From the NCBI RefSeq assembly GCF_025913575.1, contig NZ_CP109785.1:3720001-3784000 (forward strand): a stretch of DNA of 64,000 nt, in the 5' to 3' direction. The first letter of the stretch is position 1. Each line of letters opens with the position of its first letter. The translations under genes were made by a program, and so were the position numbers. This DNA comes from Halocatena marina (GTDB lineage Archaea; Halobacteriota; Halobacteria; Halobacteriales; Haloarculaceae). Below, piece by piece: positions 1-7,993 of the stretch. The notes beneath the pieces were generated by a model, which was not told the DNA's origin, ran no database searches, and was given only the letters and a program-made list of their open reading frames with translations.

Positions 1-660
1 GATCACAGCACGAACTGCTGTTCGGAGCGCGTTGTACGGACCAGTGTCGTACTGCTGTATTGCCGTCCACACGAACAGCAGTCCGGGCACGAGAAGAGCC
101 GGTTCTTTTGCACCGAGCGCGAGCGCATACAGCACGAGCGCCCCCACGAGATTCGCCCTTCCATCACTCGCTGTCTTATTTTTGCTCCGAATGTACAGTG
201 TCAACGATCCGAGCACGAATATCGCCATAACGATGTCGTGACGACGTGGCGCTGCTGGCACGACCTCGGCCATCAGCGGATGCAATGCGACCAAAACGGC
301 GCTGAGCTGCCCGACGATGCTGTCATTGGTTATCTCGGTGACAACGATTGCGACGAGCACGACCACGACGCCGTGCAAGACGAGGTTGGTGAGATGGTAT
401 CCAGTTGGATCGAGTCCCCACACTGCGTAGTCGATCGCGTACGAGAGGCTAGCGATCGGCCGATAGAACAGCGCAATGTCAGTGAAATCAGCCTCGTACA
501 TCATCGGCTGGGTGAACAGCTCCACAGCGTCTCCGACGTTCAGCACCCGACTCGAAACGATCAGCTTCGTTGTGTCTGTTGCCACAAACCAGTACGTTAG
601 TGATTCGATGTGTGCGACGATTGCCAAAAGAAAGAGAGCGAGCTGACGCGAGCGGTTCAT
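1..660 (-). CDS. Partial GT-C type membrane glycosyltransferase (TMTC/PMT-like), runs off left edge
   Basis: An open frame of 220 codons starts at ATG 660 and continues past base 1, so only the N-terminal part is seen. It opens with a hydrophobic segment (about residues 8-18). A region around residues 60-85 follows whose pattern (YRPIASLSYAIDYAVWGLDP, then GYHLTNLVLHG) matches the first lumenal loop of TMTC-like and other polyprenyl-phosphate-sugar-dependent GT-C transferases. Several more membrane helices come after it (for example VVVVLVAIVV). Family knowledge suggests a transferase using a dolichyl-phosphate sugar at the outer face of the membrane. It lies upstream of a phosphodiesterase and two GT4 genes on the same strand, which fits surface glycan assembly. 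The substrate is unknown, and the C-terminal half and any TPR repeats lie outside the window. Confidence 0.72.
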   Translation of the reverse strand, partial: MNRSRQLALFLLAIVAHIESLTYWFVATDTTKLIVSSRVLNVGDAVELFTQPMMYEADFTDIALFYRPIASLSYAIDYAVWGLDPTGYHLTNLVLHGVVVVLVAIVVTEITNDSIVGQLSAVLVALHPLMAEVVPAAPRRHDIVMAIFVLGSLTLYIRSKNKTASDGRANLVGALVLYALALGAKEPALLVPGLLFVWTAIQQYDTGPYNALRTAVRAVI

Positions 661-912
661 GATTGTCATCCGTGATCACTGCCCCAACGGATTAAATTCT
701 ATGTGTTGACGAGAGTACAATAGTGAGATCAGTGCGTGCTCTGCTGATACAGCTCGTATTTACTGCTCGGAGAGGGTGCTGTCACGGACACAATCTCGCG
801 GTTCCAAGCGATGGAGGATTTCTGCAGACATCTCTGTTGAGTGGTTGCTGACCGTATGAATGTCGTATCAGATGAATATCAGAGATGGTCGTTTTGTGTT
901 CTCCAGAGTCGC

Positions 913-2256
913 TTACACCAAGCTAGAACCGTCGAACGAGGTTCGATCGTACTCGATCTCCATCAGATCGAGGATCGTAGGTGCGATGTCGAATAGATCG
1001 ACATCGCCGATACGCGCGTTGGCATCGTCGATGAACAGACAGGCGTTTTCGAAGCTGTGCATTCCGTTTCTGGGGCCAACTTCGAACACATCTTTCCCGC
1101 CTTTGAAGCCAGCTTTGAGATCGAAGCCGTGATTCGGGATGACGACGAGATCGGGTGCGATGTCGTCGTGCTCGCCACGGAATGCGTCTCCTTTCGTGAC
1201 GACTCGGTCTGCAACTGGTTTTCCGTCTGGTCCTTCGAGTCCGTTAATCAGCTCGGTGAGCTCGTCCAGCGTGCTCTCGTACTCGTCCTGACTCACGCAG
1301 CCGCGCGGCTCACGTCCTTCGAGGTTGACGTAGAACCGACCTGGAATGAGCGAGTACGCGCGCGTGTCGTCGGAGATATCGTCTAGCTCGCTGTGATCAT
1401 CGGTCCGGTAATCGAGCCAGCCCTGCTCTTGCAGCCACCTATTGCAGTGAACCTCGTAGTCTTCGCTCGTGAAGCCGTGGTCACTCGCGACGACGAGTGT
1501 CGTGTTGTCATCGAGCTGGTCACGGAGTTGACCGATGTAGTCATCGACCTTGCGATAGAACTCCATGAACGCCTCTCGGTTCTCTCCGTCGCGTTCGTAG
1601 TCTTTGAACAGGAAGTGATTAACCCGGTCAGTGGTCATGAAGACGCCGAAGAAGAGGTCCCAATCGTCCTGTTCGATGTAATGTTTGAACGCCTCGAAGC
1701 GGGCATCGATTGTCTCGTGAGCGTCCTCCATGAACTCGCTCTTGTCCTCCTCGTGACCAAGTTTGGCATTCACATCGATGCGGTAATCCATGCTTTCGAG
1801 TGTTTCACGGATCTCGTCGGGATACGCGCCCTTTTCGACACCAGGCGAGAGGAAGCCCGACACCATCCGCTGGACATTTCGCTGGGGTGGGAACGTGACT
1901 GGAACGTTCATGACCGTGGCATCACGGTCGGCGTCGGTGACGCGGTCCCAGAGTCGGGTCGCTTGCACATCTCTTCCCATCGGAACGTATGTGTCGTACG
2001 ACCCAATTTCACGATCCTGAAATCCATAGACGCCGGTCTCACCGGGGTTGACACCTGTCGTGAGCGACGGCCAGCATGCGCTCGATTCCGGCGGGACGAT
2101 GCTATCGATCGCACCCGCCGATCCATCGTTAGCGATAGCAGTCAAATTCGGAAATTCATTAGGGTTGTCATCAATGAGGCTATACGGAACGCCGTCGATA
2201 CCGAGAAATACGACGCGCGAACCGGAGTCACCACGAAGTCGATCGAACAGTCCCAT
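913..2256 (-). CDS. Alkaline-phosphatase-superfamily phosphodiesterase (type I phosphodiesterase/nucleotide pyrophosphatase-like)
   Basis: 447 residues from the chosen ATG (MGLFDRLRGD). A frame nine codons longer exists, but its extension is basic and unlike the rest. Superfamily metal-site motifs are visible: FLGIDGVP near residue 21, TDRVNHF in the middle, VASDHGF, and a late GMHSF histidine. The segment CWPSLTTGVNPGETGVYGF near residues 61-79 is the usual nucleophile region, but the nucleophile itself is not obvious. There is no signal peptide or membrane segment, so it is probably cytoplasmic. The family cleaves phosphomono- or diesters, and haloarchaeal members often sit in glycan clusters, as this one does between glycosyltransferase genes. 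The exact substrate cannot be read from the sequence. Confidence 0.85.
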   Translation of the reverse strand: MGLFDRLRGDSGSRVVFLGIDGVPYSLIDDNPNEFPNLTAIANDGSAGAIDSIVPPESSACWPSLTTGVNPGETGVYGFQDREIGSYDTYVPMGRDVQATRLWDRVTDADRDATVMNVPVTFPPQRNVQRMVSGFLSPGVEKGAYPDEIRETLESMDYRIDVNAKLGHEEDKSEFMEDAHETIDARFEAFKHYIEQDDWDLFFGVFMTTDRVNHFLFKDYERDGENREAFMEFYRKVDDYIGQLRDQLDDNTTLVVASDHGFTSEDYEVHCNRWLQEQGWLDYRTDDHSELDDISDDTRAYSLIPGRFYVNLEGREPRGCVSQDEYESTLDELTELINGLEGPDGKPVADRVVTKGDAFRGEHDDIAPDLVVIPNHGFDLKAGFKGGKDVFEVGPRNGMHSFENACLFIDDANARIGDVDLFDIAPTILDLMEIEYDRTSFDGSSLV

Positions 2257-2322
2257 ATCGCCGATTGCGCGAGGGAAACACAAGAACCTTCTTTTCTTTT
2301 TCCCTGACGTTCTCTGCCAGAC

Positions 2323-2445
2323 TTACTCGCCTTCTCCGCCCACGTCGTGCTCGCTGTCGCGCTCTGCGTTCTCCGGAACGACGGTCACGTGGTTGATCCC
2401 AACCGGCACTCGTTGCTTCATTTCATTTCTATGTATTGCCTCCAT
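2323..2445 (-). CDS. Small acidic protein of about 40 residues
   Basis: A short frame of 40 codons runs from ATG 2445 to TAA 2323. A second in-frame ATG at 2421 gives a 32-residue form starting MKQRVPVGINHVTVVPENAE. The C-terminus is rich in Asp, Glu and Gly (ERDSEHDVGGEGE), the composition expected of a real haloarchaeal protein. A TATA-like TTATTTAG lies just upstream at about 2447-2456, which would put a leaderless start near 2421 and favours the shorter form. It lies alone between the phosphodiesterase and the GT4 gene, in the same orientation. The function is unknown and I recognise no domain. Confidence 0.45.
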   Translation of the reverse strand: MEAIHRNEMKQRVPVGINHVTVVPENAERDSEHDVGGEGE

Positions 2446-2583
2446 GACTAAATAATTACTCATGCTCATAACTCATGGGAGTGTGCGTCGGTATGACTCC
2501 GGGGTATCTCTGAAGGACGGGTGACTCTACATTGTGGAACTGCAGAAAAAACGGTGTTCTCGAATCGAGCGTGTTCGGCTGTG

Positions 2584-3792
2584 TTATTGTTGGTTGAGGA
2601 CAGCGTCGATCGGGTCAAGTAGCAGTGGTTCGATCTCCGACCACGAGTACGTCTCTTCGATGCGTTGGCGCGCTTGTGTTCCCAGTCGCTCTCGCAGTCC
2701 ATCACGAACCAAGAGAGTCCGGATGACCTCAGCGAACGACTCTGGCGTGTCGGCAATCTTCAGGTGTTCGTCTTCTTCAATGTCGATCCCTTCGGCTCCG
2801 AGCGATGTCGTCACGACGGCCTTTCCGAGTCCCATCGATTCGAGAACCTTGTTTTGGAGACCGGCACTGAACCGCATTGGTGCGACTACGACACGCGCTT
2901 TCGTGAGATATTCGAACGGATCTTCGACGAATCCAGTGACCTGAACCCCCGGGCGCTCGGCGAGCTGGCGCACTTTTTTCGTCGGCTGCGTTCCGACGAT
3001 GACGAACTCTGCTTCGGGGTGGTGACGCCGTACCAACGGGAAGATTTCATTCACAAAATACGTGACAGCGTCCTCATTCGGAAAGTAATCCATCTTCCCG
3101 AGAAAGACGAGAAGTTCCCTGTTGTCGGGATTGTTGTCCTGTTCGCCTGTTTCGCTCGGTGTTTGTTCGAGTATCTCGTTTCGGACTCCATTCGGGACAA
3201 CAGAAAACGACGGTAGTCCAGCGTTGTCGCCTTCGATATACTGCTTGTCGGCTTCGGTGATGATAAATGAGTGATCGAAATCACGAACAACTTCTCGCTC
3301 ATAGCGGAGAAGGCGGCTGCTCTCGATCGGATAGATAACTCGCCAGAGACCAGATGCACCCGTGCTCGATTCGGCGTAGTTTCGGGAGATGGCATCGACG
3401 AAGTCAACGATTTTTGGCGTCTCGTATCTGCGGGCGTATTCGGTTGTCCGAACGTGGTTACAGTATAAGAGATCGTATCGACCGACGTGGTTGTCGAGCC
3501 ATTCATCAATCGCATTGAACGAGTAGTAGAACGTCTGAAGGGGCTTTCGAGAGACGAGTCCCAACACCGTATTTAGGTGGAACCGATGCGACGGATAGGA
3601 AAAGATGGTAACGTCGTTGAATACTCGAGAAAGAGTGTCTATCCGATACTGTTTGATGGGAGACTCATCGACGATCAGCAGGTCTACTGTGTGTTCAGTT
3701 GCAAGAATTTTCGCAGTGTTGAATAGCCGCAGCTTCGCACCACCTGTCAGAGGATAAGGCGTTCGAGAACACAAAACGAGTATCCGTGCCAT
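2584..3792 (-). CDS. GT4-family glycosyltransferase
   Basis: 402 residues from ATG 3792 (MARILVLCSRTPYPLTGGAK). The frame extends 78 codons further upstream, but that extension is basic and lies inside the neighbouring gene, so it is rejected. The N-terminal Rossmann half carries the GT4 acceptor-side glycine loop (TPYPLTGGAKLRL). The C-terminal half carries LVFLGKMDYFPNEDAV and the nucleotide-sugar region VVVAPMRFSAGLQNKVLESM, a GT-B retaining-type signature with a glutamate in LESMGLGK. It starts 4 bases after the stop of the GT4 gene upstream (3797), so the two are almost certainly one transcript. The likely role is cytoplasmic sugar transfer in surface glycan or exopolysaccharide assembly. 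Donor and acceptor are unknown. Confidence 0.88.
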   Translation of the reverse strand: MARILVLCSRTPYPLTGGAKLRLFNTAKILATEHTVDLLIVDESPIKQYRIDTLSRVFNDVTIFSYPSHRFHLNTVLGLVSRKPLQTFYYSFNAIDEWLDNHVGRYDLLYCNHVRTTEYARRYETPKIVDFVDAISRNYAESSTGASGLWRVIYPIESSRLLRYEREVVRDFDHSFIITEADKQYIEGDNAGLPSFSVVPNGVRNEILEQTPSETGEQDNNPDNRELLVFLGKMDYFPNEDAVTYFVNEIFPLVRRHHPEAEFVIVGTQPTKKVRQLAERPGVQVTGFVEDPFEYLTKARVVVAPMRFSAGLQNKVLESMGLGKAVVTTSLGAEGIDIEEDEHLKIADTPESFAEVIRTLLVRDGLRERLGTQARQRIEETYSWSEIEPLLLDPIDAVLNQQ

Positions 3793-3796
3793 TGTG

Positions 3797-4993
3797 TTAT
3801 CGTTCCTCTCGACGTGTCGTATCACCGATCTCGCACATCTGTCTCTTCGATAACGAATTGAGTACGTTTGATATCCTCGTTGCGGTTCTGTCCCACGAAA
3901 ATCGCTTTGCTCGTTGCCGGCCTTTCGCTTCAAACTCCGAACGAGCCGCTGCGTCGGACCAGAGTCGCGCCACTGCCTCAGAGAGTGCGATCGTATCGGC
4001 TGGATCGACTGTGAGACCGGCTTCACCGACGACTTCGGGGAGTGACGCTCGATCGGAGACGATAACGGGCGTTCCCGACTGCATCGCTTCTACGGGTGGT
4101 AAACCGAACCCTTCGTACAGTGAAGGATAGACGAACAGCGATGCCATGTTGTATAACAGCGGTAGTTCGTCGGCTGGAACGTGCCCCGTGAAATGGACGT
4201 GTTCACGGAACGGACACCGCTGTAATGCTTTCTCGAGGGCTTCGTCGACGAGGTGATCCTGCCCGACGATGACGAGTGGCGGGCGCGCGTCTGCATCCAG
4301 TACTGCAAGCGCATCGAGGACCGAAGCAAGATTCTTTCGAGGTTCAATATTTCCTACATAGAGCGCGAATTGCTCCGGAATGTCGAACGCACGACAGAGC
4401 CGATCGCGGGTTTCACTCGGTACGGTTCGAGGCTGATATACGTCATCAGCAGCACCGTATGCGATGGTCACGTCATCGTCTGATAGCTGATGATACCGCA
4501 GAAGATCGTGTTTTGTGTTTTCTGAAACCGTGATGACCTGATCTGCCCGTTCAAGCGAAGCGGCGAGAAACACGCGGAGGTACAGCCGGTACGCCGCCGT
4601 ATGGACCTCTGGGAGCGTCCGGTGGACCATGTCGTGAACAACGACAGCGCTCGGACCATCGAATGCAACCGGTTGGACGAAGTTTGGGCCGAAAAAACAA
4701 TCAATATTATCGCGTTCGAGCAAGCGAGCGAGCGTCACGTTAACCCACCAGATCGGCTGTATCGGACCGAACAGCCGATCAACGAACGACGGACAGCGGC
4801 ACGGCCGCCATCGAAACCGCGTCTCGTCGGGAACCACGATATCAGAGCGGTTCCCATCGGTCGGATCGTAGTACGCGTACACTGTGTAGCCGTCGAATGC
4901 ACCGCTTTCGATGATGTTAGCAAGATAGTTCCCGACACCGGACCGCTTTCCGGTGAGCGTTCGTGCATCGACGCCAACGTTCGTGGTTGTCAT
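3797..4993 (-). CDS. GT4-family glycosyltransferase
   Basis: 398 residues, start ATG 4993 (MTTTNVGVDARTLTGKRSGV). It has the GT-B fold. The N-terminal half contains GVGNYLANII and VVVHDMVHRTLPE. The C-terminal half contains YVGNIEPRKNLASVLDAL and the retaining-transferase EX7E motif EGFGLPPVE within LFVYPSLYEGFGLPPVEAM. This resembles mannosyl- and rhamnosyltransferases of the WbaZ/RfaB type, though the sugar cannot be assigned from sequence. It is the first gene of a tight pair with the next GT4 gene. About 580 bases of non-coding DNA lie upstream, so the pair's promoter is probably just ahead of 4993. Confidence 0.9.
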   Translation of the reverse strand: MTTTNVGVDARTLTGKRSGVGNYLANIIESGAFDGYTVYAYYDPTDGNRSDIVVPDETRFRWRPCRCPSFVDRLFGPIQPIWWVNVTLARLLERDNIDCFFGPNFVQPVAFDGPSAVVVHDMVHRTLPEVHTAAYRLYLRVFLAASLERADQVITVSENTKHDLLRYHQLSDDDVTIAYGAADDVYQPRTVPSETRDRLCRAFDIPEQFALYVGNIEPRKNLASVLDALAVLDADARPPLVIVGQDHLVDEALEKALQRCPFREHVHFTGHVPADELPLLYNMASLFVYPSLYEGFGLPPVEAMQSGTPVIVSDRASLPEVVGEAGLTVDPADTIALSEAVARLWSDAAARSEFEAKGRQRAKRFSWDRTATRISNVLNSLSKRQMCEIGDTTRREER

Positions 4994-5572
4994 CTGATCA
5001 TACGAACGGCTCTCGCCGACAGTTCAACTGGATCGAACGTCCTCCTCATCTCGACTCGGCTTTTCGGCTGTCGTTTCGTTCCGTTCACGAATACAGGTAA
5101 CTTACTCTCATATTATGAATCTCATATACTTGTCGTAAGCCGAGCCGTCGTCGAGTCTCTATCATTCACGCTTGCTGTTGTGTTGCTCCATTGTAGGTTG
5201 GAGAGCGATCGTAGTATATCGGTTTCGTGTTCCAAGCCTTTTTATTATCACTATCGGTCCACTAATCACCCTTCAAAATTCCAGCTACTGTCTCGATTTA
5301 GTCTGACACGAATAGAACGCTGCTGCTCTCTTCGACTCTGTTGAGTGTCTGTTGGTGTACGTCTCTATTCGTGGACAACACTCGTTGGAGGTTTGAGCAA
5401 GTGACGCCGCTGTGGTTGAAATGAATTGGCCAATGTGTAGCTCGTCGCACGTCTGTCGGAGTGCGCAATTGACTGATGTGGGGTGACAAGATCACGATTT
5501 ACACGCCTATGTGTTGCATCAGTCGAGAATCAGCGACCGCGAATGATGCGGTCGATTTACTGCAGGCCGTAG
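4994..5572. other. Non-coding interval between GT4 operon and ppa
   Basis: About 580 bases separate the start of the GT4 operon (transcribed leftwards) from the stop of the pyrophosphatase gene. Short open frames exist on both strands, but none has haloarchaeal acidic composition, a plausible start context or a recognisable motif. Parts are AT-rich (around 5090-5270). I see no tRNA, repeat or mobile-element ends here. Confidence 0.5.
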
Positions 5573-6106
5573 TTACGAGAAATGCTCCTCGTAGAGCTCC
5601 TGTGCGTGGACGATCGCATCCTGTGCAGCTTGCTTGTCCTCCCACCCGAGCGTCTCCACTTCCTTCCCCTCTTCGAGGTTCTTATACGTTGAAAAGAACT
5701 CGTCAATCTCGTCGCGGGTTTGCTGTGGAATGTCGTCGAGATCCTGGATATGGTCGTATCGTGGGTCCTCGGTTGGGACAGCGATGACCTTATCGTCCTG
5801 TTCGCCGTCGTCATCCATCCTCATGAGTGCGACCGGGCGCGATTCGATCACACAGCCTGGGAATGTCGCGTCTTCGACGAGCACGAGCACATCGAACGGA
5901 TCCTCGTCGTCGTAGTACGAGCGAGGGATGAACCCGTAGTCCGATGGGTAGTGGACGTTGCTGTGGAGGACTCGATCGAGCATCACACCGGGGATGTCTT
6001 TGTCGTACTCGTACTTGTTGCGCTCACCTTTTAGGCACTCTACGACGGCGTTGATTGTCTCAGGCGGGTTCGGTCCGGTTTCGAGATCTTCCCAGAGGTT
6101 CGTCAT
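5573..6106 (-). CDS. ppa: Soluble inorganic pyrophosphatase (family I)
   Basis: 177 residues, the usual length of prokaryotic family I PPases. It hydrolyses pyrophosphate to two phosphates in the cytoplasm and so pulls biosynthetic reactions forward. Visible hallmarks are the N-terminal KYEYDKDIPGVMLDRVL, YPSDYGFIPRSYY, and the metal-binding acidic cluster DDEDPFDVLVLVE. A late acidic segment DPRYDHIQDLDDIP corresponds to the conserved D-x-x-Y/D-x3-D region. An AT-rich GATTTTTGG at about 6128-6136 lies roughly 26 bases before the ATG, consistent with a leaderless promoter. It is divergent from the rosR-like gene. Identification is secure. Confidence 0.97.
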   Translation of the reverse strand: MTNLWEDLETGPNPPETINAVVECLKGERNKYEYDKDIPGVMLDRVLHSNVHYPSDYGFIPRSYYDDEDPFDVLVLVEDATFPGCVIESRPVALMRMDDDGEQDDKVIAVPTEDPRYDHIQDLDDIPQQTRDEIDEFFSTYKNLEEGKEVETLGWEDKQAAQDAIVHAQELYEEHFS

Positions 6107-6297
6107 CGGCCGAACTGCGGGAGGTGGCCAAAAATCACTTTCGACACAGCCGTGTCGGTCAATGGGCGGAAACCACCATACTGGTCGCCATTCCTCTGTT
6201 CATACTGTTTACCAATAGCGAGTATGATTGGTCACTTATGATACTAATTCGGCAGCAGTTAGTGACTTTTTGTAAATATTCACTTGATAGTTGAATA

Positions 6298-6307
6298 GTT
6301 TTAAATA
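6298..6307 (+). promoter_or_regulatory. TATA-like box of the rosR-like gene
   Basis: TTTTAAATAG is centred about 28 bases before the ATG at 6331, the spacing expected for a leaderless haloarchaeal transcript. The flanking DNA (6240-6300) is AT-rich. Confidence 0.6.
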
Positions 6308-6330
6308 GAGTCGTGACATTTGTTTAGGTC

Positions 6331-6693
6331 ATGTCAGAGGCAAAGTCAGTCTCCGGCGTATCGGGCATTGAACGCGACCTGACCGCATTTCAGCAGAACA
6401 TTCTCGTTATCCTCTCGGAAGAGGCGCGCTATGGACTTGCGATCAAGCGCGAGCTTGAGCAGTACTACGACTCCGAGGTCAATCACGGACGGCTGTATCC
6501 GAATCTGGACGATCTCGTCGAGATGGATCTTGTTGAAAAAAGCGAGCTGGATAAGCGGACGAATCAGTACGCGCTGACCCAATCCGGATACGACGCTGTC
6601 ATCGATCATTTGTCATGGGTCTTCTCACGATTCGTAACCAATAATGGTCGCGGCGACGAGGTTCGGGCCCTCGTCGACGACGCTCAGACATAG
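6331..6693 (+). CDS. rosR: PadR-family winged-helix regulator, RosR-like
   Basis: 120 residues. A PadR winged helix spans about residues 15-95, with LTAFQQNILVILSEEARYGL, GRLYPNLDDLVEMDLVEKSE and the wing KRTNQYALTQSGYDAV. This closely follows my recollection of the Halobacterium RosR protein, a regulator of the oxidative stress response. The genomic setting agrees: as I recall, RNase HI and a TFB gene lie close to rosR in Halobacterium. The C-terminal helix (WVFSRFVTNN) would serve dimerisation, as in the family. It is predicted to bind DNA as a dimer. The ortholog name is an inference from sequence and neighbourhood. The fold assignment is firm. Confidence 0.82.
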   Translation: MSEAKSVSGVSGIERDLTAFQQNILVILSEEARYGLAIKRELEQYYDSEVNHGRLYPNLDDLVEMDLVEKSELDKRTNQYALTQSGYDAVIDHLSWVFSRFVTNNGRGDEVRALVDDAQT

Positions 6694-6714
6694 ACTAGCA
6701 GGAGACTCTGACGC

Positions 6715-7239
6715 TCACTCACGGGCAATGTCGAGCGTCAGTTCGACCGACTGTTCGACGATCGTGCGTTGTTTTTTTGAGGGCCACACGTTGCGCGGGT
6801 AGTACTCTCTGAGGAATTCTTTACACATCGTCTCTGTCGCCTCTTCGATCGGTTTCAGGTAATGGTTTCCCATGAAATCGGCGAACGCAGCGGCGTTTTT
6901 TCCGTGGATGTCTCCGTGCTGCTCTGTGACGCGTTCGACAATCGTCCGGTTGTGCGCTTCGACCATTTCCCAATCCGCGTTTCCGGGAGCCTCAAGCGGC
7001 CGTTCGATTGCGCTGTCTGTGGTTTCGATCTGTTCGATACGAACGCGTCCGTCTGTGACCCACTCGCTCGGATAGAGCACGAGCGTTGTGTCCGCGGTGC
7101 GCTCACGAGCGATGTATCCGTGGCGTGCGAGGACCTCGTCGCGCTGACGGCGTGCACTCTCCGCTTCGTCCGCGTCGCTCGCGTCTCGTGCCCGACGCGT
7201 CAACCGTTCGGCTTCATCAGCGATGTTTTCAGGAAGCAT
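6715..7239 (-). CDS. Conserved haloarchaeal protein encoded with RNase HI
   Basis: 174 residues from ATG 7239 (MLPENIADEAERLTRRARDA). Two earlier in-frame ATGs at 7251 and 7257 would only increase the overlap with rnhA. The gene overlaps the 3' end of rnhA (stop at 7229) and is evidently co-transcribed. The N-terminus is a helical, charged region. The centre contains TLVLYPSEWVTDGRVRIEQI, and the second half is all-helical with AAFADFMGNHYLKPIEEAT and FLREYYPRNVWPS. I know similar proteins only as conserved haloarchaeal companions of rnhA and know no established activity. There are no catalytic motifs, signal peptide or membrane segments. Confidence 0.75.
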   Translation of the reverse strand: MLPENIADEAERLTRRARDASDADEAESARRQRDEVLARHGYIARERTADTTLVLYPSEWVTDGRVRIEQIETTDSAIERPLEAPGNADWEMVEAHNRTIVERVTEQHGDIHGKNAAAFADFMGNHYLKPIEEATETMCKEFLREYYPRNVWPSKKQRTIVEQSVELTLDIARE

Positions 7240-7822
7240 CAAGCGCCTCATTGGCAAGCTTGTCTGCGCGCTCGTTTATCTCCCGCGGAACGTGTGTCAG
7301 TGACCATTCGTCGAACTGTTCGAGGAGTTCGAGCGCCCGAATTCGACGTTCACGAAGCCCCGGATCGTTTACGTTCCACGCCCCAGTCACCTGCTTGACG
7401 ATGAGCTGTGAATCCCCCCGGACGACTACCGTATCGAATCCACTGTCTGCGGCGACCGTCAGCGCGTGAATAAGCGCCTCATACTCCGCACGGTTGTTTG
7501 TCATGTCGTCGATTCGTTTGCCACCTTCCGAGACAATCCCATCATCCGTCACGATGACCCAGCCGACGGCCGACGGTCCGGGATTTCCACGTGATGCTCC
7601 GTCGAAGTAAATGTGTGCGCGTCCACCCGCTTCGCGTAACAGCGCGACTAACCGTTCCGGTGTCTGACCCTGTATGACGACCTTGGTGTCGTATGCAACG
7701 GCTACTGCGCCACCGTGCTCAGCTCGCCAGCGTTCGTGGTCTGTGTTGCCCGGTTCGATATCTATATCCGCGTCTGCGAGTCGTGCGCGCGCCACGCCGG
7801 GATCACACTCGATGACCGGCAT
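7229..7822 (-). CDS. rnhA: Ribonuclease HI, archaeal type with N-terminal extension
   Basis: 197 residues. The RNase H fold spans about residues 68-195, with catalytic residues Asp74 (IYFDGASRGNPGPS), Glu113 (NNRAEYEALIHAL), Asp137 (VVVRGDSQLIVKQ) and Asp187 (INERADKLANEAL). It cleaves the RNA strand of RNA/DNA hybrids. The first about 65 residues form a small extra domain (VIECDPGVARARLADADIDI, ending in TPERLVALLREAGG) typical of haloarchaeal RNase HI. The gene heads a two-gene unit with the overlapping downstream gene and is divergent from the TFB gene. Assignment is firm. Confidence 0.95.
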   Translation of the reverse strand: MPVIECDPGVARARLADADIDIEPGNTDHERWRAEHGGAVAVAYDTKVVIQGQTPERLVALLREAGGRAHIYFDGASRGNPGPSAVGWVIVTDDGIVSEGGKRIDDMTNNRAEYEALIHALTVAADSGFDTVVVRGDSQLIVKQVTGAWNVNDPGLRERRIRALELLEQFDEWSLTHVPREINERADKLANEALDAS

Positions 7823-7964
7823 TGGTTCGACTCACCCGGGGAATGATAAATGGCTTCTGGTCCGGCATACTCAGGATCGAAAGAAGACGCACGAATCTAT
7901 CCCTGTTTATCAATTTTGACCAATTTAATTGCGGCAGATGACCCCACGTTACGGAAGGTCTAAG

Positions 7965-7980
7965 TACCTTGACCAAGGTA
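7965..7980. promoter_or_regulatory. Inverted repeat beside a TATA-like sequence upstream of tfb
   Basis: TACCTTGACCAAGGTA has perfect 7-base arms around a 2-base spacer. It ends 1 base before a TATAAAA at 7982-7988 and 13 bases before the TFB ATG. This looks like a transcription-factor operator. The TATAAAA itself is too close to the ATG to direct the tfb transcript; an alternative box (TTTAATT, about 7922-7928) lies further upstream. Confidence 0.45.
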
Positions 7981-7993
7981 GTATAAAAATGCG

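Noticed and set aside
1393..2307. A 304-codon plus-strand frame opposite the phosphodiesterase.
   Set aside because: Composition and lack of motifs mark it as a shadow of the real gene on the minus strand.
4601..5344. A 247-codon plus-strand frame spanning the GT4 start and the intergenic region.
   Set aside because: Half of it lies opposite the GT4 gene. The remainder has no haloarchaeal composition.
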